A stretch of DNA of 64,000 nt from Adiantum capillus-veneris (lineage: Eukaryota; Streptophyta; Polypodiopsida; Polypodiales; Pteridaceae): assembly GCA_014529385.2 (NCBI GenBank), contig CM043944.1:62956248-63020247 (forward strand), given 5' to 3'. The notes under the pieces were generated by a model that ran no database searches, was not told the origin of the DNA, and was given only the letters and a program-made list of their open reading frames with translations. Below are positions 52,506-64,000 of this stretch, piece by piece (position 1 is the first letter of the stretch; each line of letters starts with the position of its first letter). Position numbers and translations under genes: made by a program.

Positions 52506-54646
52506 GCTGAAAGCGTACACCTTAGTGTACATAGAATCTAATCCGCGCAGTGGGACGAGAACCATTCAACACAGAAACTCCGAATTTTTTGTTATTTCTC
52601 CTCGAAGGATACGTTGCTATCCGGAGAAAGTTTGGAGTAAGGGAATTCAATCTAACTCCTTCGTTCTTGAATAGAAGACCCTCAAACTTTAAGTGAGAGG
52701 GCAGGTCTTTGATCAAAGTTAAATCTTTGAGGAACTCATCAACTGCGTATTGCTTTTATGCACGAGATATACATGTGTCTCTTTAGGACAATCACTCTCG
52801 AGTATTTATGAGAGTAGGATCAATTTGAAACATTGTTTTTTGGGATGAATTGGTTTGCTCAACTAGCCAAAAGGTCAACTATTGATCTGGTATCCGGTGG
52901 TTCTTCAACAAATTACCTGCTATTGCAAGTAGGACGACAGAAAGGAAGGAATCATTCCGCGATTTCAAGCAAGAAAAGTTTTCACTAAGCTTGAGTACCT
53001 TATGAACCAACACTCCTTACCCGGGAAGATATGGTAGTGCTTTTCGCACAAGTAAATAAACACTCTCTTTATGAGTAAAGGAGCAAGAGACTGCTATGGC
53101 TTGTGCTCGAGGAATCCAAGGATTAAAATCCTAGTTTATTTGATGAGCGGGTTTTGCTCTAAGATTGAGCCAAGAGATCGTCAGGTTGAGCGTCTTCGCT
53201 CTAAGGATCTTACCAGGCTCACTGAAACTTATGTACACCTTTGGGTACATGGATAACACACGAAGATGCAGACCTATGCTAAGGTGGATCATCTACCAAT
53301 TGATTTTTTTTTTTGCTGAACGGAATGAGATCAAGAATTGGACGAGAGTTTGTTATACTCTTTTGAGCGCCTTTTTGCGTGCAAGGATATTCCGACACGA
53401 GAATCTCTATTTGAGATGTGTTTGGTAGAAGGAATTTGAGTTTCTCTACGGAGAAGAGGTTTTCTGATGGTTGTTGATCATTGAGTACGCTATGTGTTTT
53501 TACATTACAGTAGCAACTTTTGGTTGCGGTATATGTTTCTCCATGAGAAGGTCAAGTAGCATTTACACGCTATTAAAATAAATTCGAACTTTTATTCGTA
53601 AGAATATAGTTCGCCAACCGTTTCAAAATGGCAAGAATCAAATTCGCTCTATTGTGAACCGGGTTTGAACGTACGTTCAGAAAATGCTATGGCTAGAATC
53701 CTATATGCCTGATATTTTGCAAGGCGTCATTGATGCTCGCAAGGTGAATCATTTTTATGATTCTGTAAGGAAGAGACTCTAATGGGCGTCTGGAAAACAC
53801 TGCTGGTGGTAATAACTCGCACGAGGAAAAGATTGGAAGGAAGTGCCGTCGTGCACAAGGATCTTCGGATTGGAACCGTCCGCCTACGTTGAGCGACGGC
53901 CCAGAACAAGAACCTTCTTTAAGGTGATCGCAAATTGTGAAAGAAAGACATCGAGCTTAATGCTCTATGACTTGGGCATTCCCTATGTGGGAGGACACAA
54001 GAGGTTTAATACCCTCTGGGCTAACAGCCCAAGATTATACGCAAGGACAGATACCTAGATTGATTTCTAGGAAGATTATTCTTCTCGAATTTGAGAAGAC
54101 GGAATCAAGTTAACAGAGTCTCGGATAAGAAAACTTTGGATTAGAACAATTGGCCTACCCAAAGCAAAGGCCCGGAATAAGAACTTACTTTGGTAAGATG
54201 ACACACTTTGTCTTCCACAGGAAGATTCACATGAGCTTAATGCTCTCGACATGCCCTATGCGGGAGGACAGAAGAGGTTTAATATCCTCAGGACTAATAG
54301 CGCAAGGTTATGCGCAAGGACATAGACCTAAATTGATTTTTAGGAGGATTATTCTTCTCGGGATTGAGAAGGTGGAATTGAGTTCACAGATTCTCGGAAA
54401 GACGCGAATGACGAGTTCTTACATGGCTCGTAAGTTTGATGAATGGTGAAGGATATCCAAGGTACTAGAGAAAGGACATGAACTAGTAAGGTAAGTATTG
54501 ATTTATGAAATTTTTTGTTTAATTTACTTTTTAAGTTCTCTACTGAGAAAGGACCAGCTCAACTCACCATTGAGCAAGATTTGGAATCTTTCCGGTTTCT
54601 CCCCGGCAGTTCAATTGGACCTCTACAGTTGAGGACAACTGTTTAT
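52506..54646 (+). other. A element internal region without recognisable pol
   Basis: Only short open frames on either strand; I find no RT, integrase or protease motif. Two tandem copies of a ~265-bp segment lie at about 53869-54134 and 54135-54395 (GGATTGGAACC... and GGATTAGAACA...; shared AAGAGGTTTAATA and GATTATTCTTCTCG words). Confidence 0.5.
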
Positions 54647-54656
54647 AAGTGAGGGA
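54647..54656 (+). promoter_or_regulatory. Polypurine tract of the A element
   Basis: AAGTGAGGGA directly before the 3' LTR start. Confidence 0.55.
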
Positions 54657-56692
54657 TGTTGCTAAATTGGCTTTATCTTACAGAAAAATAATGCAAAATG
54701 AATTATTGGATTTATAAGTGAGAGGGTTTTCTCACTTGGAACACCAAGGAAAAATAATTCTAAATGAATTATTGGAATTTTAAGTGAGAGGGCTTTTCTC
54801 ACTGGAGACATCTGAGTACAGAGTATTCCTAGTGCGTCATTCAAAGTAATGACGGGAGCACTGAGAACAGGAATATCTGTAAGGCCACCAGGATCAAGTA
54901 CTAGGATCAAGTACTTCTGATGCGTCACATCGGATGGGTGACAGGGAGCATCGAAAAGAAGTATCCAACCATCTGGCAACAGACATCTCTGATGCGTCAT
55001 AGGATGGGTGACAGAGCATCGTGAAGGAGATGGTACCGTAAGTTTGGTATGAAAGGACTAGGTGATGGGTATTCCTGATGTGTCACAAGGTGGGTGACGG
55101 GTGCATTGGAAAGGGGACATCCATAGTCAAGAGAAAATTCCGAACTGTGTTAGAATTGTTCCCAAGGAAAAGCAAGCAGTTGAACGAAGATGGGTTCAGA
55201 GGAAACTTTGAGGAAAAACAGATTCTTTCTGAGAAAGCGGGATTGCTTTTCGGGAAAGCAAATGCTTTCCCGCGAGGAAGACTATGTCTACATTGCAACT
55301 GTGCATGTGATTGCATCCAAGGACGCCTGGGAAGTGCTGTGAAAGCATTGTTTTTAACTTGAAAGGTTTTATTGAGTTTTTGGGCAGATTCAGACTATTT
55401 TTAAAATACACCGACCGCCCATTTAATAAGTGGGCAGCCATCTGATAAATAAGGCAACAGATCAGCCAGCGTTTTCTCTCTCTCTTTTTCTAGCAGAATA
55501 GCGGAAAAAAAAATGAAAAAAATTATTTATGAATTTATTTATTTATTTTATTTTATTTTTAAAAAAAAACAGCCGCGATCTCTACGCGAGCAGCTATCTT
55601 TTCCATGGCCAAGGAGCTATAAAAGCATCACACGCCCTCTCCCAGAGGGAAGACCAATCTTTGCAACGAGGAGATGCTACTGCAGATTTCAGCCGTAAAG
55701 AAGACGTTGCCGGTGATGCCCATGGCTGCCCCAAGTGTACCAGATGTCGCCAAGACCCAGTGCGCGAGTTCCTTCGCAAAGAAGTGCCTACGAAGCGTGT
55801 TTCCATCGCGACAAGCTGCTGTTTTTCTCTGATTTCAGCCCATAAACGTCGTAGACGGGGCTGATTTACGAGAAGGAACCCGAGAACACACCTCTTTTGT
55901 GTGTAGGATTGGAAGAGAGGATTTTCTACGTAGAGATCTCTTCCAGGGAATTGCTTTTCGAGAACCGAGTTGCGTTTCGAGCGTCGAGACTTTGAAGGTA
56001 ATGATTTTCATGTTATGATCTCTGAGTATTTGATTGCAGGTGTACTTCCTCTTCGTGAGGGAGTAGGAGGAGAGGAAGGAATGAGCCTCTGCAGGAGAAA
56101 GCGCTCTCAGGAACTAGAGCCAAATCAACCTAAGGGTTTTGTACCCGAGTTTGGGAAGTAGATCCACGGATCGGAGAGAGGTAGTCTCTCAAGTTGTGAT
56201 CCAGAAGTTGGGATTCCCAAGTAAGGACTTCGCGTCCGGGAAAGTAGAGTTGTTCTGCGGGAAGAGGACTCTGGAAACAGAGTTGAAAAAGAGAGTTGCA
56301 GGGATGTCATGCCCTGAGTCTGGAAGGTGAGATCCAGAGGCGAGAACCTTGGTTCTCAAGGATTTGGAATAAGGAACGCAAGTTCCTTGGAATAGGGTTT
56401 TGCCCTAGGAATCGGAAGCTAAGGCTTCCGGGAACCATCAAGTCTTATTCTAGAACGAACGTGGTAATACGTTCGGTTCAAGTACTTGTATAGACTTCTC
56501 CTCAATAATAAAGATACTATTAGGGGGGGGGGGGGACCAGCCCATCTTTTGGTCCCCAGTACTGTGTTGATCTTCTCACTCTCTATCTCTCTCTCTATCT
56601 ACTTCTCTCTATATCCTTTGGCTTCAGTAATAAGTGATAAAGTCTATTTATCCGAATGTATTTTATATTGTTATGCGCTCCCGTTTGTGACA
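54657..56692 (+). repeat. 3' LTR of the A element
   Basis: 2036 bp, TGTTGCTAAATTGG to CCCGTTTGTGACA, with TATAAAAG at 55618-55625. Has a G-run at about 56524-56534. Confidence 0.9.
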
Positions 56693-57250
56693 CGCAGAGA
56701 AGTCCGTCAACTGCTTATTGAAACGCCCATGGCGTGGAAGCAGTGTGGAACACTCGATGTCGGCAGCATTTCTCATTGCATTTTGAAACCCCCATGCAAT
56801 AGGTGCTTGGGAAGGCAGCAAGGAGTTTTTTTGAGCAGCTCAAGGACTACCATCAGAGGCCTTTGGAGTGCGAGGCAGAAGTGCAAGCTTGCTGAGGATC
56901 AAACATGGCTTGCTTCAACTTGTACGTGCGTGATGGCCCACCCTTGCTCGAGCACCAATGACCAAGACCAATCGTCAGCTATGGAAAGTTAATCGACCAT
57001 CATCAAGTCAACAGCCTATGCTCGACCGAAGCTCTCAAGGAAACCGTCAACTTGTTTGGCCGACAATACTAGTACTCAGTTAGCTGCCTCGGTGCCCACG
57101 AGATCCGAAAACCAATGTTATAATTGTGATACAACGCTTTGTTTGGCTCGGGAGTTTGAAGCCAAAGACAAAAGCAGAAACTCACAAAGAGACGAAGACA
57201 AAGGCAAGCTCCACAGAGATAACGGTGATAAAGATTTGACATAAGAGATT

Positions 57251-58199
57251 GGCATGGCACACATGGTGGCGACCAGAGTGGCCACGACGTCAGATTTCGA
57301 GTCATGAGGCAGTTGTTGCCACTAGCTTCAGCCAGAGAGAGGCTTGTGAGTGGCAGAGAAGGGCAAGTAGTGCTCCCTATGATTAATTTGGACCCTTGCG
57401 ATCCTCTTTGCCAGATCAGTGCAATGGCTGCACAAATGCAAAGAGCGACTTCCCAGAAGTTGTGCTTTGTGACTTATTAATATGAAAAAAAGTTCCAAAA
57501 GGATCACAGACTTAGGGGCAAAGAACTACGCTCTATTGTGTCTCTACTCATGTTGTTTTGAAGTTCAAGTATTAACAGTTTCAAGTTCCTACATGTGTTC
57601 GTTGTTGATTCACCGCTTGCTTGCCTGTCACATCATCGCACACCCCACACCTTCACACACTTTTTTGTAAATCTGATCTTTTTGGTGGGTTTTTCTCGCT
57701 TTGAGGTTTCCCACTTGTACACAAATATCCAGAAAAGGAGACATAAAACATGCAAAAGAAGACAAAGGCACACAAAAGAAAAAGTTCAGTACACAAATAT
57801 GCAGAAAAGGAAATACAAAAACAGACAGAGGCACACAAAAGAAAAAGTCCAAGCAAGCAAACAATTAGAACATGCAGAAAACAATTAAAAAACATGTTCG
57901 ATTGCAGAACAAAGAGGAAGTTCACAATGTATCATGAATATCATACAAACGCAGAGTGCCCAGGTTCAAACATGCACAGTTTGGATTGTTTTGAGCATGA
58001 GAAGAAAGCCTTCATTGGTGTCAGCTGATAAAACAAGCATTTCATTGGTGACAGTGACGGCACTCTTTCGAGAACGTTTGAGCGCGCAAACGCGCCTCCA
58101 GAGAAAATTTTGTAGAAAAAACGTTAATTTAACTATGGAAGCAGCACCAATCTTTGCATGCATGCTTGGAAGAAAAGGAGAAGTTACAATTAGGTTTAC
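57251..58199. other. Unassigned sequence with a short tandem repeat
   Basis: No convincing gene. At about 57717-57860 a ~70-bp unit (ACACAAATATCCAGAAAAGG and AGGCACACAAAAGAAAAAG words) is repeated about twice. If 58200-58275 is an exon, 57966-58199 could be part of its intron. Confidence 0.3.
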
Positions 58200-58275
58200 C
58201 TGAGATAGAGAAGCGTCGTCTGACACGCCAAGCAGATCCCTCGCGTCAGAAATCCGCATTCTGTCCCGTTGATGC
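58200..58275 (-). CDS. Possible exon of a host gene, J-domain-like
   Basis: On the minus strand a 76-bp segment starts after TTTAG and ends at CAG followed by GTAAAC, so both splice borders look canonical. It encodes HQRDRMRISDARDLLGV then SDDASLSQ. The 'DLLGVSDDASL' type of sequence is reminiscent of the start of J or J-like domains (PxxxLGVxxxAS). It is not preceded or followed by other exons that I can identify. Could be chance or part of a decayed gene. Confidence 0.25.
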
Positions 58276-60290
58276 CTAAACACGTTGAAGACTCACGATG
58301 GCCAGATTGTTTATAGTAGGGAATTCAAGTAATATGAAGCCGTAAACCCCCCTGGAAACCTTGCCCCACAAATTAAAGGGCTTATAAGGGTTTTGGATTT
58401 TCAATTTAAATGTATTGTTTAAAACACGCAATACATCAAGTTTGGAAAAGCCCAGTTGGATCTGGCAATCCCAACCATTATGCAAGCCTCAAAGAGGAAA
58501 GTGATAGGACTTTATGAAAAGCTATCAAGCAGTTTTTACAAAGTGGATTAGGTGTCTCTTGACCATTGATTGAGTATGATGTTGTAGAGTTTTCAAGTGT
58601 ATTAACTCGAAGTTTACTATGCAAATTGGTAAGCTTCCACCATGCTCAATAAGTTCAAGGCTCAAAGGAATGTGCCATGGAGAGGTTTGCAATAAGATTC
58701 GTATGAAACCATGATTGGTATATCACATCACTACATAAATGGCAAGCCATTCCATGATTATCTTTCCTCTTTAAGAAGATGAAATTAGTAACATTTAGTA
58801 AGGTGTGTTGCATGTTGTACTCATTCTACTTGCTAGCTTCACAATTCTTTAGGATGGTTTCTAAGGTAACTTAAGTAACTAAGGGGTTGCGAGAGCCATT
58901 TTTCTATAGCATCTATGCTTGCAAATGGCTGGCACATCCTTGCTTGGATGTTTTGATGCCTAAACTAGAGAACGTTACAGCTTTCAAAGAGCTCAATCTA
59001 TGATTCAAATCTAGAAGTTGTCATCCAAGGTTACAATGGAGGTTATGTCATGTTGGATATGAGTATGGACAAGGACCAATGTCTCCCTTACCTATGGGTT
59101 GGATGCAATCTATGTTGGACACTTGGTGTCCTTTCAATCTTTCATAATAAATATAGTCATCTTTCAACCATTTTACCATCAAATGGTGCCTTGCATGCCC
59201 TATTCTACAATTAAGTGTAGAGTATTATAGATTTAAAACATGTTTAGGGTTAGTACGACTCACGACACTATAGCACAAGACTATTTGTCAATTATCAGTA
59301 AATATACCATGGAGTATTTTCAATTGAAACTTTGATTCAAGATCAAGCGGCACTAAAGTTATGTGCAAGCTCTAAGGCCTTTTCCATGATATGTTATACT
59401 AATCATGGATTAGGTAGTCTACAAATATCAACTCCTTATGTTTTTTTTTTTGGTATGGGATGCCAAACTTCTGTAAGCTCATTCAAAGAAGAGCAGACAA
59501 TTTCTTGCCTTTTGCATATTTGGTGCTATAAGACACAGAATGTGCTCCAATCAGATGGTAGTTTTTCAAATTTTCCAAGCATTTTGTGATGTCTATAGAC
59601 ATGCTTTAATTGCATGTATGTCAGGTACTTCTAGTTTTAGTTTGTTATCATCTGACATTCTACTGCAACTTTTAGTAGCACCTCTACAAGGTGGTATGGT
59701 GTTAACTATGTTTGTAATGCCTTGGTCAAAGTTCAAACGAGCTACATTATCACACTACAAGTATGCTCTTTGAGTTAGCTTTGATCATATGTAGCACCGC
59801 ATTTCGGCTATTCAAATAGGAATCATTGTGCAACCATAAGGGTAAAGACTCATTAAGTATAAGGATATTGGTTTACATAATGCATACGTGTGACTAAGGA
59901 AAGTGTAACATTCGTCATATTGTGGATGGTACCATAGGACCTACTAGTCATGATGATTCAGATGGTACCAAGAAAAGTCAATCTGGACTCCAAACATGGA
60001 TCATGATCCATGACCCCATAGTGAGAGCTTGACCTAAATATTCTAGATCAATAGCAGGTACAGAAGAAAACATATCCTCAAGTCCAATTTTGAAAAAAAT
60101 TGAGAAAATTTGGGTCAAAAGAGAGAAAAATAGGTGCAGTAGATCAAACTTCAAAAAACAGTTTTGAAAAAATTTGGGTCACATTTGGGTCCAATTGTGG
60201 TGGAATATGGAATAAGAGAATAAGAGAGGGTTTTTGAACCCCCTGGCTCACACAAGGTACCTCTACATCTACATCATGCTCCTCTTTAAC
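58276..60290. other. No feature recognised
   Basis: AT-rich, only short frames on both strands, no repeats matching the families in this window. A possible weakly coding stretch around 59330-59590 has no motif. Confidence 0.3.
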
Positions 60291-60296
60291 CTCTCA

Positions 60297-61355
60297 CTAG
60301 CTAGCACAAATCTTGCATACATCTGCTACCATTTCATCCACATGAAAAACATCATAAATACCATACCTTGAGGACATAGACTCTGTCTCCCACATGATAT
60401 CTCTATGCAAAACACTTCTAGAGGTTGACAAAATTATGCCTTCTTCCTTAGAAATTGCTAGATCTGGCACCTCTACCTTTCTCATTGCCTGAACTAGAAA
60501 ATGTACCTTCTTTTCTCAAGATCTTTCATCCTCTCCTTGCTGAAATTCTCTTGAGCAAACAAAATAAATGGCACTTTGAACATGTCCCTCTACACTTTTT
60601 GAGGCCTCATTGGCACATGCTATGCATCTCTTGTAATTTGACATCACTTCTACCAGCTTTTATCAAATGCATATCAGCATAAGGAAAAGCCTTCACCACT
60701 TGAAAATTACCTATTCATTTTGGATTAGGTCCACCACTTATAAGTGTGAGCTGTACGAATCCCATCTCAATTACCGCTGAAAATTATCTATTCATTTCGG
60801 CTTAGGTCCACCACTTGTAACTATGAGTAGCAACAATCCCATCTCAATTTAATTATTTACCTTTTAACTCTTTGCTCTGGTGATTCACATAGCATCAACA
60901 TAGCCTTTTGGATCTTCATAATCCACTTTCTCTTGAACATGAGGATCCAAGCAAGCTAGAAATTTATCTAGCTTGAAATAGTCCACATTGATCACTTGGG
61001 TAACAGCAACCAAATTTCTCCAGCATACTTCAAATCTATCAACAAAGATATTGAAATCTTCACTTATATCTTGCAATAGGCTTTTAATATTTGCATTTGT
61101 CTCAATAGCCAACACCACCTTTCAAAACCTGTGTAGAAATTTCTCCCGAACACCAGTCCAATTCTGCTTGTTTGCATCTTCTAAACCATCAAACCAGACC
61201 ATTGCTTTACCTCACAAGCCCAACAACATTATTTGGAGCTTTGTTTCATCACTTGGCATCCACACTAATAACATAAAAATTTCAAAATCCGTAATCCACT
61301 CATCCGCATCTTCATTATCTTTCAATATTAAAAAGAAATTTGGCCTCATCTTTGT
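60297..61355 (-). pseudogene. gag: Gag remnant on the minus strand
   Basis: From about 61355 downwards: MRPNFFLILKDNEDADEWI, MPSDETKLQIMLLGL, stop, then GKAMVWFDGLEDANKQNW, VREKFLHRF, stop, and 61118-60885 (DISEDFNIFVDRFEVCW). This is a capsid region (the W..L...W..F pattern). 60485-60297 gives a further acidic fragment (VEVPDLAISKEEG, YGIYDVFHVDEM) similar in style to the long ORF at 24487-26618. Just upstream GGTGTCCCCGAGGAGC may be a primer-binding site. Confidence 0.5.
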
Positions 61356-61630
61356 TTACAAACACATGACCAAGGAGCAATTAGCAAGCTGCTCCTCGGG
61401 GACACCAGAAGATGGAAGGGGGGAAGGGCAAAACACACCTGACAATACATACACACCTCTTCATAGCTCGGATGGAATCACAATACCTTGATCCTTTGAA
61501 AAAAACACATAAAGCAAAACTTCATTGTAAACACTTGTTTGCACACACCCAAGCCCCCAATAACACAAAAAATCATAGCTTACTACATTCCAATCTGCTT
61601 CATTGCTTCCAAATTTTCAATCGTAAAAAC

Positions 61631-61631
<1 letters not shown>

Positions 61632-61706
<75 letters not shown>
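61632..61706 (+). repeat. (CT)n microsatellite
   Basis: About 75 bp of almost pure CT in the upstream region of the gag remnant. Confidence 0.95.
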
Positions 61707-61709
<3 letters not shown>

Positions 61710-61767
61710 ACAAACACACCAATTTGTTAAAGGGACTCGCAGATGCACACGCACATCGATGCTATGA

Positions 61768-62612
61768 CAACACAAGCCAGCCTTTGGCAATACGGCATGC
61801 CATATGCATCGTGGGCAAGCTCTATGGCTTTCCGTTTTTCCAAACGGATCTCCATTGGTGTTGTTTTTAAGGTTGCTTAGCTATTTTAGGGCTTGAAAAC
61901 TGCTGGCGATCTTGAAAACAACACAATGGCAAGCCTTTTGGCAATACGGAAAGCCATAGAGCTTGCCCTTAATGCATATGCCTTGTGGGTAAGATTTATG
62001 GCTTGCCGTATTGCCAAACGGATCACAATTGTATTGTTTCCAGGGACACAAGGCAATTTTAGTGCTTGAAAATCGCTTGCAAACATATAGACAACACCAT
62101 GGTGAGCCGTTTGGCAATACGGAAAGCCATAAAGTTTGCCCACAATGCATATGCATTGTAAGCAAGATCTGTGTCTTGCCATATTGCGAAATGGCTTGCT
62201 ATTGTGTTGTTTTTAGGATCGCTTAGCTATTTTAGGATTTGCAAAACCGCTTGCAGACATATAGAAACACAATGGCGAGCCGTTCGGCAATTAATACGTC
62301 AAGCCATGGAGCTTTCCCACAATGCATATACATTGTGGGCAATCTCTATGGCTTGCCGTATTGCCAAATGGCTCGCCATGGTGTTATTTTCAGGGCCGCT
62401 TAGCTATTTTAGAACTTGAAAACCGCTCGTGGATATAGAAAAAACACAATGGTGAGCCGTTAGCAATATGGAAAGCCATAGAGCTTGCCCACAATTCATA
62501 TGTGTTGTGGGTAAGCTTTATGGCTTGCCGTATTGATGAACGGATCGCCATGGTATTGTTTTTAATATGCAATGTAGGTAAGCTCTATGTCTTGCCGTAT
62601 TGTCGATTGTAG
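61768..62612. repeat. Tandem array of ~174-bp units, each a long palindrome
   Basis: Centres at about 61806, 61977, 62150, 62326 and 62500 (ATGCATATGCAT) are 171-176 bp apart. Around each centre ~55-bp arms read the same on both strands: CAATGGCGAGCCG, TTGGCAATACGG, AAGCCATAGAGCTTGCCCAC on one side and the inverted words on the other. Palindromes are separated by TTTTTAGG...GCTTAGCTATTTTAG...GCTTGAAAACCGCTTG spacers. The first and last units are partial. Confidence 0.85.
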
Positions 62613-62613
62613 C

Positions 62614-62900
62614 TTAACCTAACCTAACCTAACCTAACCTAACCTAGCGTAGCTAAACCTAACGTAGATTAAGTTAACATAAACTAGCATATAAGATAAC
62701 CTAACCTAACTCAACCTAACCTAACCTAATATAACTTAACCTAGCGTAGCTTAACTTAATCTAACTTAATGTATAAGATAACCTAACCTAACCTAACGTA
62801 TAACCTAACTTAACGTAGCATAACTTAACGTAGCCTAACGTATAAGATAACCTAAGCTAACTTAATCTAACTTAACTTATAACCTAAATTTAACCTAAAA
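62614..62900 (+). repeat. Degenerate (CCTAA)n array
   Basis: Runs of CCTAA (TTAGG on the other strand), with six perfect units at the start, then variants such as TAGCGTAG and a larger repeated word ATAAGATAACCTAACCTAA at about 62690, 62770 and 62842. Directly follows the palindromic array. Confidence 0.85.
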
Positions 62901-63783
62901 CATAAACCCCATCAATTGCATAATTTCAAAAACGACATAATTCAATACAAAATTTCTTCAAAACAAGATTTTCTCATAATTCAAAACAAAAAGTTTTCAT
63001 AATTTAAAATGAAATTTCACATCACAAACCATACTTTCTTTTAAAGCATTGAAAGTTTAAAGCATGAAATTTTCTTTTCTTAATATACAAAGTAATTTAA
63101 ATAATTTAATATGCATTTAAAGGTTCGAGCACTCACATTCGTCCTATTTGAGCAATGAAAGTTGTTGTGAAAGTCTTGAAACCTGCAAAAATGCACACAC
63201 AAACACAAAGTTAAACCCTAAACCCTAAATCTACAAGTAAACATGAAAACAATCTCACCTTAGTGTTATGCGCTAACCCACAAGCAAGATTAGCACTTCC
63301 GTCGATGGCTTCTTTCCCACTAGATCTGTGAGAGATGGGGAAGAAGAGATCTTGAGAAAACGTGCAAGAACAAGAGAAATGCGCCGAGAAAGCTCGCGGT
63401 TTTGATTTTTGCAGGTGCCATCGATACAGATGTCGGTACGGACATGGGTACAACCGTCAAAATGTCAATTCACACTATCGTTGGAATAGACATCGGACGA
63501 AGCGTCGGAAATTTGAAAATCACATTTTTTAAAAAACCTTAGCTCCCTCCATAAATACACACACATATATGGACGCCCGCGAGTGACACCGGTAATGTGG
63601 CGCCGGAGTTCAAGTGACCTCTTGTAGTGTCGACATTGATAGAGAGATATATTTTTTAAAATAAAGGGAAATTTTGAAGTCCATTAAAATCCACAAAGGG
63701 GGGATCCCATAGGCAGGGTGAGAAGAAAAAAGAGAGCAACTCTCTCTCTCTCTACATAACGGCATGAGAAGAGGCCGTGAGTG

Positions 63784-63848
<65 letters not shown>

Positions 63849-63957
63849 TCTCGTCGTTTGGGTTTGCATAGCCAAGGCAGGCAGAAAGAGAGAGAATGTG
63901 GCATTCACTTGGGATGTGTGAGAGAGGGAGAGAGAGAGAAATTTTTTCATAAGGGTG

Positions 63958-64000
<43 letters not shown>
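62901..64000. other. AT-rich sequence with telobox and microsatellites
   Basis: No gene recognised. AAACCCTAAACCCTAAA at 63213-63229 is a two-unit plant telomere-like motif (telobox). (AG)n at 63787-63842 and (GT)n from about 63956 to the end. The 63211-63453 minus frame has no motif. Confidence 0.5.

Larger units (their letters stand above)
49725..56692 (+). mobile_element. Complete LTR retrotransposon of family A
   Basis: 5' LTR 49725-51689, primer site, 2.97-kb internal region, purine tract, 3' LTR 54657-56692, and perfect target duplication CGCAG (49720-49724 and 56693-56697). The internal region contains only a broken gag and sequence I cannot identify, so the element is non-autonomous or very decayed. 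The two LTRs are very similar; counting their differences would date it. Confidence 0.9.
40963..57250 (+). mobile_element. Element G with short LTR, heavily interrupted
   Basis: 5' LTR = 40963-41137 plus 49283-49370 (about 263 bp when joined), primer site at 49371, then gag-like sequence 49389-49724 continuing at 56698-57250. Two insertions interrupt it: LTR A-d (with element D inside) in the LTR, and a complete A element in gag. The short LTR, Met primer and knuckle type suggest Copia, but no pol is seen. The 3' end is not found. Confidence 0.65.
49389..57250 (+). pseudogene. gag: Element G gag remnant, split by the A element
   Basis: 49389-49724 and 56698-57250 join across the 5-bp duplication of the A insertion. 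The second part contains NQCYNCDTTLCLAREF, a damaged zinc knuckle (the His position reads Leu and the last Cys is Phe). Frames are broken in many places. No protease or RT follows before 57480. Confidence 0.5.

Noticed and set aside
62614-62900. Functional telomere
   Set aside because: The array is short, degenerate and followed by more than 1 kb of other sequence in the window.

Overview
This window is repeat-filled nuclear DNA from a land plant. The evidence is the retroelement lineages (Ty3/Gypsy of the Tat type with a second RNase H, elements primed by initiator-methionine tRNA), hAT-type miniature transposons with 8-bp target duplications, a non-LTR retrotransposon, plant-type AAACCCT telobox units, and TATA boxes inside long LTRs. 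The nesting depth suggests a large, transposon-rich genome such as a fern or gymnosperm, but I cannot name the species. No complete host gene is visible. The only non-transposon coding candidate is a 76-bp exon-like piece at 58200-58275 (minus).

Layout. I name the repeat families A-H. 1-1014 is unassigned. 1015-5116 holds nested LTRs: a truncated B LTR cut by an A LTR, which itself contains a solo B LTR. 5117-16240 is a Tat-like element, C-I (plus). Its leader ORFs and the start of gag were replaced by a LINE (7559-11684, minus). It is followed by gag, protease, RT, RNase H, second RNase H and integrase, all with stops, and is truncated in integrase. It is fused tail-to-tail to an inverted copy C-II (16241-20027, minus) that keeps an almost intact chain of four small leader ORFs before gag. 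C-II is head-to-head with a third LTR, C-III (20108-24486), which carries a solo D LTR. 24487-26618 (minus) is an uninterrupted 700+ codon gag-like ORF with no pol. 26869-28692 (minus) is a leader with two more small ORFs and an LTR-like sequence (F). 28693-31487 is a non-autonomous B element. 31539-34332 is a hAT miniature element containing a B LTR that contains another B LTR. 34867-37584 is the start of a further B element with a gag pseudogene. 38025-38428 is a second hAT miniature element. From 40963 an element with short LTRs (G) contains an A LTR that contains a D element (41494-48478), and further on a complete A element (49725-56692) with a perfect 5-bp duplication. 57251-61500 is mostly unassigned, with a gag remnant on the minus strand. 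61768-62900 is a tandem array of palindromic units followed by a degenerate CCTAA array. The end of the window is microsatellite-rich.

How parts work together. Most pol genes carry stops or deletions, so these are relics. Two things remain strikingly open: the small-ORF cassettes between primer-binding site and gag in the C, D and F elements, and the long gag-like ORF at 24487-26618. In C the small ORFs overlap by stop/start contacts, as expected of a polycistronic leader read by reinitiation. In D and F two paralogous ~70-residue proteins are encoded in opposite order. These small proteins are the best candidate for a poorly described system in this window.
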